Positions 37,879-48,315 of a stretch of DNA of 64,000 bases are shown here, in pieces. The notes beneath the pieces are model-generated. The model did not search any database. It was given only the letters and a program-made list of their open reading frames with translations, and was not told the origin of the DNA. The stretch is from DASUBN01 sp036000105 (GTDB lineage Bacteria; Pseudomonadota; Gammaproteobacteria; Natronospirales; REEB76). Every line of letters starts with the position of its first letter. Within the stretch, counting starts at the first letter, position 1. A program made the position numbers and the translations under genes. The stretch lies in the NCBI GenBank assembly GCA_036000105.1, contig DASYGE010000004.1, forward strand, positions 62,001-126,000, written 5' to 3'.

Positions 37879-38226
37879 GTGCGGCTGCTCCTGCTATCCG
37901 CCGCCCTTGCGCTCGCGGCCTGCGCCACGGCACAGGACAGCATCGATTCCCCCATGCACGACTTCAACGGCCGGCAGGTGGGCTGGGAAGAGCACAAAGC
38001 CGACGATGGCGATCCACAGTTCGTGATCAGGAGCGCTGGCAGCGCGAACTACGCCGCTATGCTGCGCGTGGCGGAACAGCACGCCAAGCAGCGCTGCGCT
38101 TACGGGTACCGGGTCATGAGCATCGGCGGCGCGGATCAGCCCCAGATAGACATCCTCAACCCACGCCTCATCATCGGTGGCGAACTGCGTCTCGAGGTCC
38201 ATTGCTTCGAGCGCGACAACCTCTGA
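37879..38226 (+). CDS. small putative lipoprotein of unknown function
   Basis: A 115-residue protein starting with GTG one base after the purB stop. The N-terminus MRLLLLSAALALAACATAQ has a lipobox (LAAC, Cys 15). The mature part has KADDGDPQFVIRSAGSANY, a cysteine in AKQRCAYGYRVMSIGG and a C-terminal EVHCFERDNL. I do not recognise the family. It resembles the many small envelope lipoproteins with a Cys-containing alpha/beta fold. The stop touches the roxA ATG, so it is likely co-translated with purB and roxA. Confidence 0.65.
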   Translation: MRLLLLSAALALAACATAQDSIDSPMHDFNGRQVGWEEHKADDGDPQFVIRSAGSANYAAMLRVAEQHAKQRCAYGYRVMSIGGADQPQIDILNPRLIIGGELRLEVHCFERDNL

Positions 38227-39396
38227 ATGCGCTCCGATGCCCTCGCCCTGCTCGGCGGATTGACGCCGAGGGAATTCCTCAAACAACACTGGCAGAAGAA
38301 GCCCTTGCTGGTGCGCGATGCCTTCCCAGGCCTACGCTCCCCCATCAGCCCCGAAGAACTAGCAGGCCTCGCCTGTGAAGATGGTGTGGAAGCGCGGTTG
38401 GTGATGCAGACCGCCAAAGCGCCCGGCTGGAAACTGCGGCACGGACCTTTCACCCACAAGGACTTCACCCGGCTGCCGCGGAGCCGCTGGACGCTCCTGG
38501 TGCAGGACGTGGACAAGTATCTACCCGCGGTCGAATCGCTGCTGGAGCCCTTCCGCTTCATCCCGGACTGGCGCATAGACGATCTCATGATCAGCTATGC
38601 CGCCGATGGCGGCTCCGTGGGCCCCCATGTGGATGCCTACGACGTGTTCCTGCTGCAGGCGGAAGGCATGCGCCGCTGGGACATCGACCCCACGCCCCAT
38701 GCAGATGCGGACACCCTGGGACTCGAACTGAAACAGGTGAAGGGTTTCCGGGCAGAAGAGAGCTGGTTGCTCAGGCCCGGCGACATGCTCTACCTGCCGC
38801 CGGGCATCGCGCATCACGGCGTGGCCCTGGGCGAATGCCTGACCTTCTCCATCGGTTTCCGCGCCCCTTCTCAGGCGGAGATGCTGGCCGATTTCACCAG
38901 CTTGCTCATGCAGGATGCGCGCCGTGATCTGCACTATGCGGACCCTGACCTGGTACCGGCGGTGCATCCAGGAGAACTCCCGCCGGAAGCCCGCGCCCGC
39001 GCGCGCCAGATGCTGCGCGCGGAACTGCGTCCCAGCGACGAGGCCCTGGATATCTGGTTCGGGCGTTTCATGACCGAACCCAAGCCCTGGTTGAGGCCCG
39101 CGCCGCTCACACGCCGTTGCACACCGGTGCTCCTGAAAACGCGGCTCAAGGCAGGCAGATCGCTACGCTGGCATGCAGCGGTGCGGGTCGCCTGGTTCGA
39201 TGCACGCCGGGTCTGCCATCTGTTCGTTGACGGCGCCCATCATCCGCTCCCGGAGCGGCTCACCGGGTTTGCCCAGCTCCTGGGCGATACCCGCACCCTG
39301 GAAGCAGCCGCGCTGCTGCGCTACGCGGGGAATGCCGCGGTGGAGCCCTTGCTGCTCCAGTTCATCAATACAGGACAATGCGCGTGGACGCGATGA
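38227..39396 (+). CDS. roxA: ribosomal protein L16 arginine hydroxylase (YcfD/RoxA-type JmjC oxygenase)
   Basis: A 389-residue 2-oxoglutarate/Fe(II) oxygenase. LKQHWQKKPLLVRDAFPG at the N-terminus, metal-binding HVD in GSVGPHVDAYDVFLLQ (about residues 134-136), LYLPPGIAHHGVALGEC with the distal His, and a C-terminal winged-helix-like region match YcfD, which hydroxylates Arg81 of L16. In E. coli the gene is close to purB. It is about 15 residues longer than E. coli YcfD. The end overlaps the GNAT start. Confidence 0.92.
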   Translation: MRSDALALLGGLTPREFLKQHWQKKPLLVRDAFPGLRSPISPEELAGLACEDGVEARLVMQTAKAPGWKLRHGPFTHKDFTRLPRSRWTLLVQDVDKYLPAVESLLEPFRFIPDWRIDDLMISYAADGGSVGPHVDAYDVFLLQAEGMRRWDIDPTPHADADTLGLELKQVKGFRAEESWLLRPGDMLYLPPGIAHHGVALGECLTFSIGFRAPSQAEMLADFTSLLMQDARRDLHYADPDLVPAVHPGELPPEARARARQMLRAELRPSDEALDIWFGRFMTEPKPWLRPAPLTRRCTPVLLKTRLKAGRSLRWHAAVRVAWFDARRVCHLFVDGAHHPLPERLTGFAQLLGDTRTLEAAALLRYAGNAAVEPLLLQFINTGQCAWTR

Positions 39397-39824
39397 CCCA
39401 GGGGGATTTCACGGTACGTCAGGCCCATTGGGCGGAAGAAAGCGCCGACCTGCGTGCCATACGCACCGCCGTGTTCGTGATGGAACAACGCGTGCCAGAG
39501 TCGGTGGAATGGGATGGATTGGATCCGGCCTGCTTCCATGTGCTGGCGCTGGATAGCCATGGCAAGGCCATCGGCACCGGTCGGCTGGCTGCGGACGGCA
39601 AGATCGGCCGTATGGCGGTGCTCAAGGACAGGCGTGGTACGGGTGTGGGTGCATCTATATTAGAATTTCTCATCGTCGCCGCCCGCAACCGCGGCATGGA
39701 CGAGTGTTACATGAATGCCCAGAGTCATGCCCTGGCGTTCTATGAGCGCCACGGCTTCGAAGCCAGGGGCGAGAGTTTCCTGGAAGCCGACATCCCCCAT
39801 CACCGCATGCACCTGAGGCTATGA
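39393..39824 (+). CDS. GNAT family N-acetyltransferase
   Basis: A 143-residue protein whose ATG at 39393 overlaps the roxA stop (ATGA). The fold is a typical GNAT: RTAVFVMEQRVPESVEWDG, GTGRLAADGKIGRMAVLKDRRGTGVGASIL with the acetyl-CoA loop R-x-x-G-x-G (RRGTGVG), and ALAFYERHGFEARGE. The wording is close to the ElaA/YjdJ-like group. Substrate unknown. It is coupled by overlap both to roxA and to the following uncharacterised gene. Confidence 0.85.
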   Translation: MTQGDFTVRQAHWAEESADLRAIRTAVFVMEQRVPESVEWDGLDPACFHVLALDSHGKAIGTGRLAADGKIGRMAVLKDRRGTGVGASILEFLIVAARNRGMDECYMNAQSHALAFYERHGFEARGESFLEADIPHHRMHLRL

Positions 39825-40321
39825 ACATGGAGACCGGTAAGAGCGAGACCTACGGGATCCTGAAGAGCCTGGCCGATAACCGGCAGGCGTCCGTGGCGGT
39901 GGCGACCCTGGCGAAACGCGAGCTGGTGCTCTTCAGCCGTGACTTGGAACCCTTGCTCTATGATCAGCAGGAGTTCATCAGCGTGGTGCAGGCCCTGGCA
40001 ACCCGTTCGCGTATAAGCCGCATCCGCATCGTCTCCATCGATCCGGGCCCCGCCATCCGTGCCGGTCACCGTCTCGTGCAGCTGGTGCAGCGTTTCAGTT
40101 CCTATATAGAAGCGCGGCGTGCCTCCCGGGATCATCAGGAGCTGACGGACACATTCCTGGTGGCCGACGAGGTGGCCCTGCTCTATCGACCTCTCGCGAC
40201 CCGTTACGAGGGTTACTACGATGTGCACGCCGCCATGGAGGCGCGGCAGAAACTCCGGGTCTTCGATGACATCTGGGAACAAGCGGAACCGGATCCTGAA
40301 TTCCGGCAACTGGGGATATAA
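39821..40321 (+). CDS. uncharacterised protein (DUF7931-like)
   Basis: A 166-residue soluble protein with no signal peptide, membrane helix or cysteine. It contains LVLFSRDLEPLLYDQQEF, ISRIRIVSIDPGPAI and LTDTFLVADEVALLYRPLATRYEGYYD. The pattern of a strand-loop-strand around an acidic residue faintly recalls the HKD/phospholipase D fold but the HKD motif itself is missing. The start overlaps the GNAT stop by four bases and such a pair is, as far as I recall, found together elsewhere. The DUF assignment is from memory and not verified; function unknown. Confidence 0.55.
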   Translation: MNMETGKSETYGILKSLADNRQASVAVATLAKRELVLFSRDLEPLLYDQQEFISVVQALATRSRISRIRIVSIDPGPAIRAGHRLVQLVQRFSSYIEARRASRDHQELTDTFLVADEVALLYRPLATRYEGYYDVHAAMEARQKLRVFDDIWEQAEPDPEFRQLGI

Positions 40322-40330
40322 GGTACGCCC

Positions 40331-40771
40331 ATGGTCTGGAAACCCCATGTCACAGTGGCGGCCATCGTCGAGCGCGATGGTCGTTTCCTCGTAGTCGAGG
40401 AGAAAGTGCGCGGAGACCGGGTGCTCAACAATCCTGCGGGACATCTGGAGCCTGGCGAGAGTTTCCTCGAAGCCGTACGGCGCGAAACACTTGAAGAAAC
40501 CGGCTGGGAGTTCGAGCCCGCGGCGGTGACCGGCATCTACCTGTGGAAGAACGGCCAGGACGAGACCATGCTGCGGATCGCCTTCCACGGTCATTGCGCC
40601 AAGCATCACTCCGATCGCGCCCTGGACAAGGATATCCTCGCGGCTCTGTGGCTAAGCCGCGTCGAACTGACACAACCGGATCGCCAGCTGCGCAGCCCCC
40701 TGGTGCTGCAGTGCATCGACGACTACCTCGCCGGTAAGCGTTATCCTCTTGAGTTGCTGATGCATCTTTAA
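40331..40771 (+). CDS. nudJ: Nudix hydrolase NudJ
   Basis: A 146-residue protein with a Nudix box read as GHLEPGESFLEAVRRET followed by LEETGW (about residues 37-59) and the NudJ-type start WKPHVTVAAIVERDGRFLVV. E. coli NudJ hydrolyses thiamine pyrophosphate, HMP-PP and nucleoside triphosphates, and is next to mnmA there as here. The ending DYLAGKRYPLELLMHL is also family-typical. Confidence 0.9.
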   Translation: MVWKPHVTVAAIVERDGRFLVVEEKVRGDRVLNNPAGHLEPGESFLEAVRRETLEETGWEFEPAAVTGIYLWKNGQDETMLRIAFHGHCAKHHSDRALDKDILAALWLSRVELTQPDRQLRSPLVLQCIDDYLAGKRYPLELLMHL

Positions 40772-40781
40772 AGACAGGTCC

Positions 40782-41927
40782 ATGTCCCCGAACTCCAGCA
40801 CCCGCGTCATCGTCGGCCTCTCCGGTGGGGTGGATTCCGCCGTAGCCGCGCTGCTCCTGAAGCAACAGGACTACGCCGTCGAGGGCCTGTTCATGGATAA
40901 CTGGGAGGACGGTGAGGACGAGACTTATTGCACCGCCGCCGAGGACTTCCAGGATGCACGCCAGGTGTGCGACACCCTTGGCATCCCACTGCACAGGGTC
41001 AACTTCGCTGCCGAATACCGGGAGCGGGTATTCAGACATTTCCTCGATGGCTACGCCGTCGGCAATACGCCCAATCCGGACGTACTGTGCAACAGCGAGA
41101 TCAAGTTCAAGTCTTTCTTGGAGCATGCCCTGCGCCTGGGCGCCGCCCACATCGCCACGGGGCACTATGCCCGCCTCGTCCAGGCATCCTCAGGCGTGAG
41201 ACTCCTGAAAGCGCGGGACGGGGGCAAGGACCAGAGTTATTTCCTGCATGCAGTGCCCCAGGCGGCGCTGGCACGGGCGCTGTTCCCCTTGGGAGAGTTC
41301 ATGAAGAGCACGGCGCGCGAGTTGGCGCGGGAGTCGGGCTTCGCCAACCACGCCAAGAAAGACAGCACCGGTATCTGTTTCGTGGGCGAACGCCGCTTCA
41401 CGGAGTTCCTGGGGAAATACCTGCCAGCGCAGCCGGGCGACATCGAAAGCGCTGATGGCCGCGTGATGGGGCGGCACCAGGGGCTCATGTATTACACCCT
41501 CGGTCAGCGTTCGGGCATAGGCATAGGCGGTCAGCGGGATGCAGACGAATCCCCTTGGTATGTGGCGGATAAGGATGTGAAACGCAACGTGCTGGTGGTG
41601 GTGCAAGGCCATGATCACCCGCGCCTCTTGCACTCGGCGCTGACGGCCACTGAGCTGCGCTGGGTATCGGGCAACGCCCCTGCGACGCCTCTCTCCTGTG
41701 CTGCCAAGACCCGTTATCGCCAGGCAGACCAGGCCTGCACCCTCGGTAGTAACCAAGACGGCAGTTGGAGCGCATGCTTTGATCAGCCACAACGGGCTAT
41801 CACACCCGGCCAGTACGCAGTGTTCTATGCCGGCGACGAATGCTTGGGAGGCGGCGTCATCGCTGCCGCCGAGGCCTACGAACCCGATGCCGCCCGACCT
41901 TCGCTGCCACTCAGGAACGCCGGCTGA
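40782..41927 (+). CDS. mnmA: tRNA-uridine 2-sulfurtransferase MnmA
   Basis: A 381-residue enzyme with PP-loop GLSGGVDSAVAALLLK (about residues 10-25), catalytic Cys in NPDVLCNSEIKFK and persulfide Cys in DSTGICFVGERRF, then the C-terminal barrel (GYAVFYAGDECLGGGVI-like segment QYAVFYAGDECLGG). It makes 2-thiouridine at position 34 of tRNA-Lys, -Glu and -Gln using sulfur relayed by IscS and Tus proteins. Its stop overlaps the hflD start (TGATG). Confidence 0.97.
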   Translation: MSPNSSTRVIVGLSGGVDSAVAALLLKQQDYAVEGLFMDNWEDGEDETYCTAAEDFQDARQVCDTLGIPLHRVNFAAEYRERVFRHFLDGYAVGNTPNPDVLCNSEIKFKSFLEHALRLGAAHIATGHYARLVQASSGVRLLKARDGGKDQSYFLHAVPQAALARALFPLGEFMKSTARELARESGFANHAKKDSTGICFVGERRFTEFLGKYLPAQPGDIESADGRVMGRHQGLMYYTLGQRSGIGIGGQRDADESPWYVADKDVKRNVLVVVQGHDHPRLLHSALTATELRWVSGNAPATPLSCAAKTRYRQADQACTLGSNQDGSWSACFDQPQRAITPGQYAVFYAGDECLGGGVIAAAEAYEPDAARPSLPLRNAG

Positions 41928-42559
41928 TGCGACCCCTACAGGACCGGGTGCTGGCTCTCGCAGGCGTAGTGCAGGCAGCGGCCCTGGTGAGCGATGCGGC
42001 CACGGGCAGGCCAGCCGATGCAGCCTCCTTGCAGGCCACCTTGGGCAGCATCCTCAAGACCGAAACGCCGGATGTGCCGGAGGTGTACGGCGGCACGTCG
42101 GGCCTGCGCCTGGGCCTCAGGAAACTCACGGAGCTGCTGGGGTCTGACCGCAGTCCCCACGACCTCGCCATCCTGCGTTATTCCCTGAACCTGCTGCAGC
42201 TCCAAGCCAAGGTCATGGGCAGCGGTTCTTTACGGAAGATATTGGAGACCAGCATCGCTCGTGGGCGCGAGCAGGTCCGGCATTTCGGTCTCACCCACGC
42301 CAACGTGTTGGCCAACCTGGCGGATACCTATGCACGCACTGCCGGCAGCATCGAGCCGCGCATCATGGTGGTGGGCGACAGCCTGAAGCTGCATAACCCG
42401 CAGGTGATCAACCTGGTACGCAGTCTGCTGCTGGGCGGTCTGCGTTCCGCGGTACTCTGGCGCCAATGCGGCGGCTCACGCTGGATGCTGTTGTTCATGC
42501 GCGCCAGCCTACTGAAGGAGAGCCGCCGGTTATTGAAGGAATCCGGCTACGAGGCCTGA
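41927..42559 (+). CDS. hflD: high frequency lysogenization protein HflD homologue
   Basis: A 210-residue mostly helical protein starting MRPLQDRVLALAGVVQAAAL, with LLQLQAKVMGSGSLRKIL, ARTAGSIEPRIMVVGDSLKL and LLLGGLRSAVLWRQCGGSRW, all family wording. The bacterial role is unclear; in E. coli it is peripherally membrane-bound and affects lambda CII. Overlap with mnmA is the conserved arrangement. The start at 41927 was chosen from the TGATG overlap and family length. Confidence 0.92.
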   Translation: MRPLQDRVLALAGVVQAAALVSDAATGRPADAASLQATLGSILKTETPDVPEVYGGTSGLRLGLRKLTELLGSDRSPHDLAILRYSLNLLQLQAKVMGSGSLRKILETSIARGREQVRHFGLTHANVLANLADTYARTAGSIEPRIMVVGDSLKLHNPQVINLVRSLLLGGLRSAVLWRQCGGSRWMLLFMRASLLKESRRLLKESGYEA

Positions 42560-42583
42560 TGCGCCCTAAGCGGCCGCATACCT

Positions 42584-42589
42584 TATAAT
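42584..42589 (+). promoter_or_regulatory. candidate -10 element upstream of acnA
   Basis: A perfect TATAAT in a GC-rich setting, 25 bases after the hflD stop and 88 bases before the acnA ATG. No convincing -35 or extended -10 accompanies it, so an activator or a chance match are both possible. The remainder of the 117-base gap shows nothing else. Confidence 0.35.
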
Positions 42590-42676
42590 AGGCCTACTGG
42601 TTTCCCCGCCCTGACGCATTCCAGCGTCTTCGATGCCGATGCGCCAAGGGCTTCCGTCCATCTATCCGGAGGCTCC

Positions 42677-45325
<2,649 letters not shown>

Positions 45326-45349
45326 AGACAGACGATACTGGAGACGAGA

Positions 45350-45377
45350 AAGCCCCGCATCGCGGGGCTTTTTCTTT
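45350..45377 (+). terminator. rho-independent terminator after acnA
   Basis: AGCCCCGC, loop ATC, GCGGGGCT then TTTTCTTT. An 8-bp GC stem with an A-rich left flank and a U-rich tail, about 25 bases after the acnA stop; the A-rich left side means it may also work for the convergent outer-membrane protein gene. Confidence 0.9.
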
Positions 45378-45394
45378 GGGCATGACGCTGCGGT

Positions 45395-45988
45395 TCAGAA
45401 ATTGTAGTGCAGGCCGATACGCGTCTCCGAGATGGAGAACGCTGAATGTTCATAAGCGATATCCACGCTCAGGCCTTGGACCATGTCATCCAAGCCATGG
45501 CTGAAACGCAGGCCGTAGACGAATAAGGCACCGTTACTCTTGCCCAGCAAGGATTCGGCCGGCGCACCGGCATGCCACTCCTGCACGCCACCCAGCAACT
45601 CACCCGTGAGGTCAGGGACAATCTCGTAACGTCCCGCCGCCTCGAGGGTGAAGGCCGTGATGTGGGGACAGGAAAAACTCCCTGGGCAGTCGCCGATCTG
45701 GCTGGAGTTCTGGTTCTGGCTCATCGCCGTAGGATTACCATAATCGTGATAGCCCGCCTCCAAGGCGAAATACTGGTTGAAAAGATAGCCAGCGCCTATC
45801 ATCATACCCGTACCGGTGCCATCGATGACTCCCTGGTTCACCGGCGCCGCACTCAGGCTGTTGTAATCCAGGGACGCGTGACCCACCGCTGTTTCCACAT
45901 AGAAGGGAGCCGCGATGTCATCGTCATCGGCATAAGCGCCAGCAGAAAAGCACAGGAACGCCAGGGACAGCGCTACAAACCTGATCAT
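45395..45988 (-). CDS. small outer-membrane beta-barrel protein
   Basis: A 197-residue protein with a signal peptide (about 1-20, SAGAYA). The mature part starts with an acidic DDDD run, and the strands include FYVETAVGHASLDYN, MMIGAGYLFNQYFALEAGYHDYG, FTLEAAGRYEIVPDLTGELLGG and a last strand TRIGLHYNF with terminal Phe. This is the pattern of eight-stranded OmpA/OmpX/Opa-like barrels. A probable disulfide lies in GDCPGSFSCP within an external loop. Function unknown. It is divergent from the PAP2-like gene, with a striking direct-repeat array between them. Confidence 0.75.
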   Translation of the reverse strand: MIRFVALSLAFLCFSAGAYADDDDIAAPFYVETAVGHASLDYNSLSAAPVNQGVIDGTGTGMMIGAGYLFNQYFALEAGYHDYGNPTAMSQNQNSSQIGDCPGSFSCPHITAFTLEAAGRYEIVPDLTGELLGGVQEWHAGAPAESLLGKSNGALFVYGLRFSHGLDDMVQGLSVDIAYEHSAFSISETRIGLHYNF

Positions 45989-46035
45989 GGGGCGGGATCC
46001 TCGTCAAAGTGTTATTTTTCCGCGCACAGTGTACT

Positions 46036-46070
46036 GCATAGCCTGCATACATTCCGCATACAGGGCATAG
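46036..46070. repeat. four GCATA half-sites in a 20-bp tandem arrangement
   Basis: GCATA begins at 46036, 46045, 46056 and 46065: spacings 9, 11 and 9, so each pair repeats exactly 20 bases later on the same helix face. It lies 47 bases upstream of the minus-strand outer-membrane gene and ends 10 bases before the plus-strand PAP2-like ATG. It looks like a response-regulator operator with two direct-repeat sites. Confidence 0.5.
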
Positions 46071-46079
46071 CGCCGACAC

Positions 46080-46706
46080 ATGCGACATATCCAGCACCTC
46101 ACCCTTTGCTTGGGTCTCTCGGCCCTATCCCTATCACCCGTCTGTTGCCGAGCCGCGAGTGGCCCCCTAGGGATCGATCACCGCCTGCCCTACGATGACT
46201 CCGGGATTTGGGCGCGCAGCGACCAGCTGTTGTTGGAGAAAGCCGTCATCGCCGCGGAGCTGGGTGGCGTACTATGGCTGGGGGGAGATGACCCCCTAGG
46301 CAAGACTTATTGGCGATCGGTGGATTCTTCGGTATTCACCGCTATCAGCGTCGAAGTATTGAAACATGCCTTCGGCCGCGAAAGGCCCTCCCAGACAGAT
46401 GACCCCAACCAGTGGTTCAAGGGAGGTCAGAGCTTCCCTAGCGGTGAAGTGGCGTTGCAGGCGAGCTTCGTGACGCCGTTCATCGCGGAATACAGCCAGG
46501 ATCATCCATGGGTTTGGGGCCTGGAGCTGCTGCCGGCCTACGACTCGATCGCACGCATGAAGACCCAGGGACATTGGCAGACCGATGTGCTGGCCGGCTG
46601 GGCTCTGGGTACCGCGTTCGGCTTGTACGCTCATGACCGACAGTCGCCTTTCTTCCTGGGCCTGATGCCCCACGGCATCGTGGTGGGCCTGCACGTGACG
46701 TTCTGA
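46080..46706 (+). CDS. PAP2-superfamily protein with altered phosphatase motif
   Basis: A 208-residue protein with a signal peptide (about 1-25) and PAP2 motifs KHAFGRERPSQ (K-x6-RP), SFPSGEVALQ and ARMKTQGHWQTDVLAG (R-x5-H-x3-D). The second motif reads PSGE where nearly all family members have PSGH, removing the usual acid/base histidine, and the third has Ala for Ser before Arg. The nucleophile His and its Asp remain. It may be a phosphatase variant, a transferase or a binding protein. Acts at the membrane or periplasm. Fold call good, activity doubtful. Confidence 0.75.
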   Translation: MRHIQHLTLCLGLSALSLSPVCCRAASGPLGIDHRLPYDDSGIWARSDQLLLEKAVIAAELGGVLWLGGDDPLGKTYWRSVDSSVFTAISVEVLKHAFGRERPSQTDDPNQWFKGGQSFPSGEVALQASFVTPFIAEYSQDHPWVWGLELLPAYDSIARMKTQGHWQTDVLAGWALGTAFGLYAHDRQSPFFLGLMPHGIVVGLHVTF

Positions 46707-46717
46707 ACCCCTACAAA

Positions 46718-46743
46718 AAATACCCCGCCGCAGCGGGGTATTT
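46718..46743. terminator. bidirectional terminator between convergent genes
   Basis: AAATACCCCGC, loop CGCA, GCGGGGTATTT: an 11-bp perfect stem. On the minus strand it runs into a T6 tract, so it is strongest for the 46765-47199 gene; on the plus strand the tail TTTCC is weaker. It sits 11 bases past the PAP2-like stop. Confidence 0.85.
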
Positions 46744-46764
46744 CCGGATACCTGTCGCCAAATA

Positions 46765-47199
46765 TCAGTTCTGCTGATCCTCGGTCTTCCAGACGGTCGG
46801 GATCCACGTCCCGGAAGCGCCCAGCTTGCCGCCGATGTAATAGGACTTGCCGGCTTCCACCGTGACCTTGAGGTCATGGGGTTGATCACGTTGGCTGCCG
46901 GAATCGCGCACCAGCCCAGGGGCGTCGGCCTGATTCACGGCATGCATCTTGAAGGTGAAGGTGTATTCACCCGGTGTCACCCACAGGACGCCCTGATCGC
47001 TGCGGTTCGTCAGCTTGCCGTCCACCATCCAGATGTTCACCGGATAGATCTGCTTGGCCCGCTGATCCACATTCAGATATAGGGTGGCGTGAGGATCGTT
47101 CTTGGAGCCCAGGAAAGGCGCCGCCACGGCCGCTGCGCTGACCGCGATCAGTAATGTGGCGATGCTCCAGGCCGTGAATCTTCGTATCGATATTTTCAT
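46765..47199 (-). CDS. uncharacterised exported protein
   Basis: A 144-residue protein with a signal peptide (about 1-27, AAAVAA). The mature part, ATLYLNVDQRAKQIYPVNIWMV, GVLWVTPGEYTFTFKMHAVN and DLKVTVEAGKSYYIGGKLG, looks like a small beta-sandwich of the kind that ends in a Gly-Lys-x-Tyr-Tyr hairpin, as in periplasmic DUF2846-like or stress proteins. I do not recognise the family with confidence. GAGGAGG precedes the ATG. A sigmaS-like promoter lies just upstream and a strong terminator follows, so it is a single-gene unit probably expressed in stationary phase. Confidence 0.65.
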   Translation of the reverse strand: MKISIRRFTAWSIATLLIAVSAAAVAAPFLGSKNDPHATLYLNVDQRAKQIYPVNIWMVDGKLTNRSDQGVLWVTPGEYTFTFKMHAVNQADAPGLVRDSGSQRDQPHDLKVTVEAGKSYYIGGKLGASGTWIPTVWKTEDQQN

Positions 47200-47232
47200 G
47201 ATGGGCCTCCTCTGCGTCCGGTTTCTGCTTAC

Positions 47233-47241
47233 AAGTATAGA
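47233..47241 (-). promoter_or_regulatory. sigmaS-type extended -10 element
   Basis: On the minus strand TCTATACTT matches the RpoS-preferred extended -10 (K-CTATACTT) exactly, with no good -35 hexamer, which is typical of such promoters. Transcription would start near 47226, giving a leader of about 27 bases containing GAGGAGG. The rest of this 225-base gap holds a short inverted repeat TCGCCG/CGGCGA near 47380 and nothing else I can name. Confidence 0.5.
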
Positions 47242-47424
47242 CCGTTCTCACTATAAGGATATTCCTGTCGCCAGCATGCACCTCATGCGCGAAGGCGCTG
47301 GCCATCATCGGCCTTGACTGCAGCTTGCTTAACAGAAGATTAATGGAGATTCGACGGGGTAATCTGCAAGTTCGTCGCCGCAGACGGCGAATATGAATAT
47401 GGAATGTAACTTTCTGTAACCGCC

Positions 47425-48276
47425 TCAGCCGCCACTGGCTATCGGCCGTGTCGGGTCGTGTATCCATTCGCTCCATGAGCCGGCGTAAAGCCGCGCACCC
47501 TTGAGCCCCGCCGCTTCCATGGCCAGGAGGTCATGGCAGGCGGTGACACCGGAGCCGCACATGCAGATGACTTGCCCAGGCCTCAAACCCTGCATCACTT
47601 GCTCGTAACGCCGCCGGAGTTCAGCGGGGCTCTTGAAGCGTCCGTCTTCGGCGACGTTGCCGGCGAATGGCAGGCTGACTGCACCAGGTACATGCCCGGC
47701 CACGGGATCGATCGTCTCTTCTTCACCGCGGAAACGTGCGGGACTACGCGCATCCAGCAACAGGCCACGTTTGCGGCCGCGCACCAGCTCCAGCACGTCT
47801 GCAACATGGATCCACGCTTCCGACGATGCATCCTTGAAGGGGAACTGCCGTGGCGGATGGGTTGGCAATGCCTGACTGATGGGCCGTTCTTCCCGCAACC
47901 ACTGCTGCCAACCGCCGTTCAACACCGCGACGCGCGTATGCCCCAGCCAGCGTGTCAGCCACCAGAGCCGGGCGGCGTATGCGCCTTGCATGTCGTCGTA
48001 GGCCACGATCTGGATATCCGCATCCACGCCGGCGCACCCCAGGGTCTCGGCCAGACTGCGTGGATCGGGTAAGGGATGCCGTCCGGTATCGGGAGTGACG
48101 GGACCGGAGAGTTCACGTTCGAGATGCATGTGGCGTGCGCCTGGGATGTGGCCCGCGGCATACGACCGCGGACCTGCTTCCTGGTCGGCGAGCGACGCGC
48201 GGCAATCGAACAACACCCACGCCGGGTCGTCGATGTGCGCAGCTAGCGTCTCGGTTTCGACCAGCGTATCGAACAT
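47425..48276 (-). CDS. sseA: sulfurtransferase (3-mercaptopyruvate sulfurtransferase type)
   Basis: A 283-residue tandem rhodanese protein starting at MFDTLVETETLAAHIDDP. The N-terminal inactive rhodanese domain (WVLFDCRASLADQEAGPR, YAAGHIPGARHMHLE) is followed by the catalytic domain with CMCGSGVTACHDLLAMEAAG; the CGSGVT loop is the mercaptopyruvate type rather than the CRKGVT thiosulfate type. It transfers sulfur from mercaptopyruvate to acceptors. The frame is open for 239 more codons upstream, but these overlap the divergent SDR gene and are rejected. Confidence 0.92.
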   Translation of the reverse strand: MFDTLVETETLAAHIDDPAWVLFDCRASLADQEAGPRSYAAGHIPGARHMHLERELSGPVTPDTGRHPLPDPRSLAETLGCAGVDADIQIVAYDDMQGAYAARLWWLTRWLGHTRVAVLNGGWQQWLREERPISQALPTHPPRQFPFKDASSEAWIHVADVLELVRGRKRGLLLDARSPARFRGEEETIDPVAGHVPGAVSLPFAGNVAEDGRFKSPAELRRRYEQVMQGLRPGQVICMCGSGVTACHDLLAMEAAGLKGARLYAGSWSEWIHDPTRPIASGG

Positions 48277-48284
48277 GCTGACAG

Positions 48285-48290
48285 TATAAT
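48285..48290 (+). promoter_or_regulatory. -10 element in the 39-base sseA/SDR divergent gap
   Basis: TATAAT at 48285-48290 points at the SDR gene, starting transcripts about 20 bases before its ATG. The same stretch read on the other strand gives TATACT for sseA. Neither has a convincing -35, and each -35 would lie inside the other gene's first codons, so the two promoters would overlap and compete. Confidence 0.45.
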
Positions 48291-48315
48291 CGGAACCATC
48301 ATCCGGGAAACGCAT

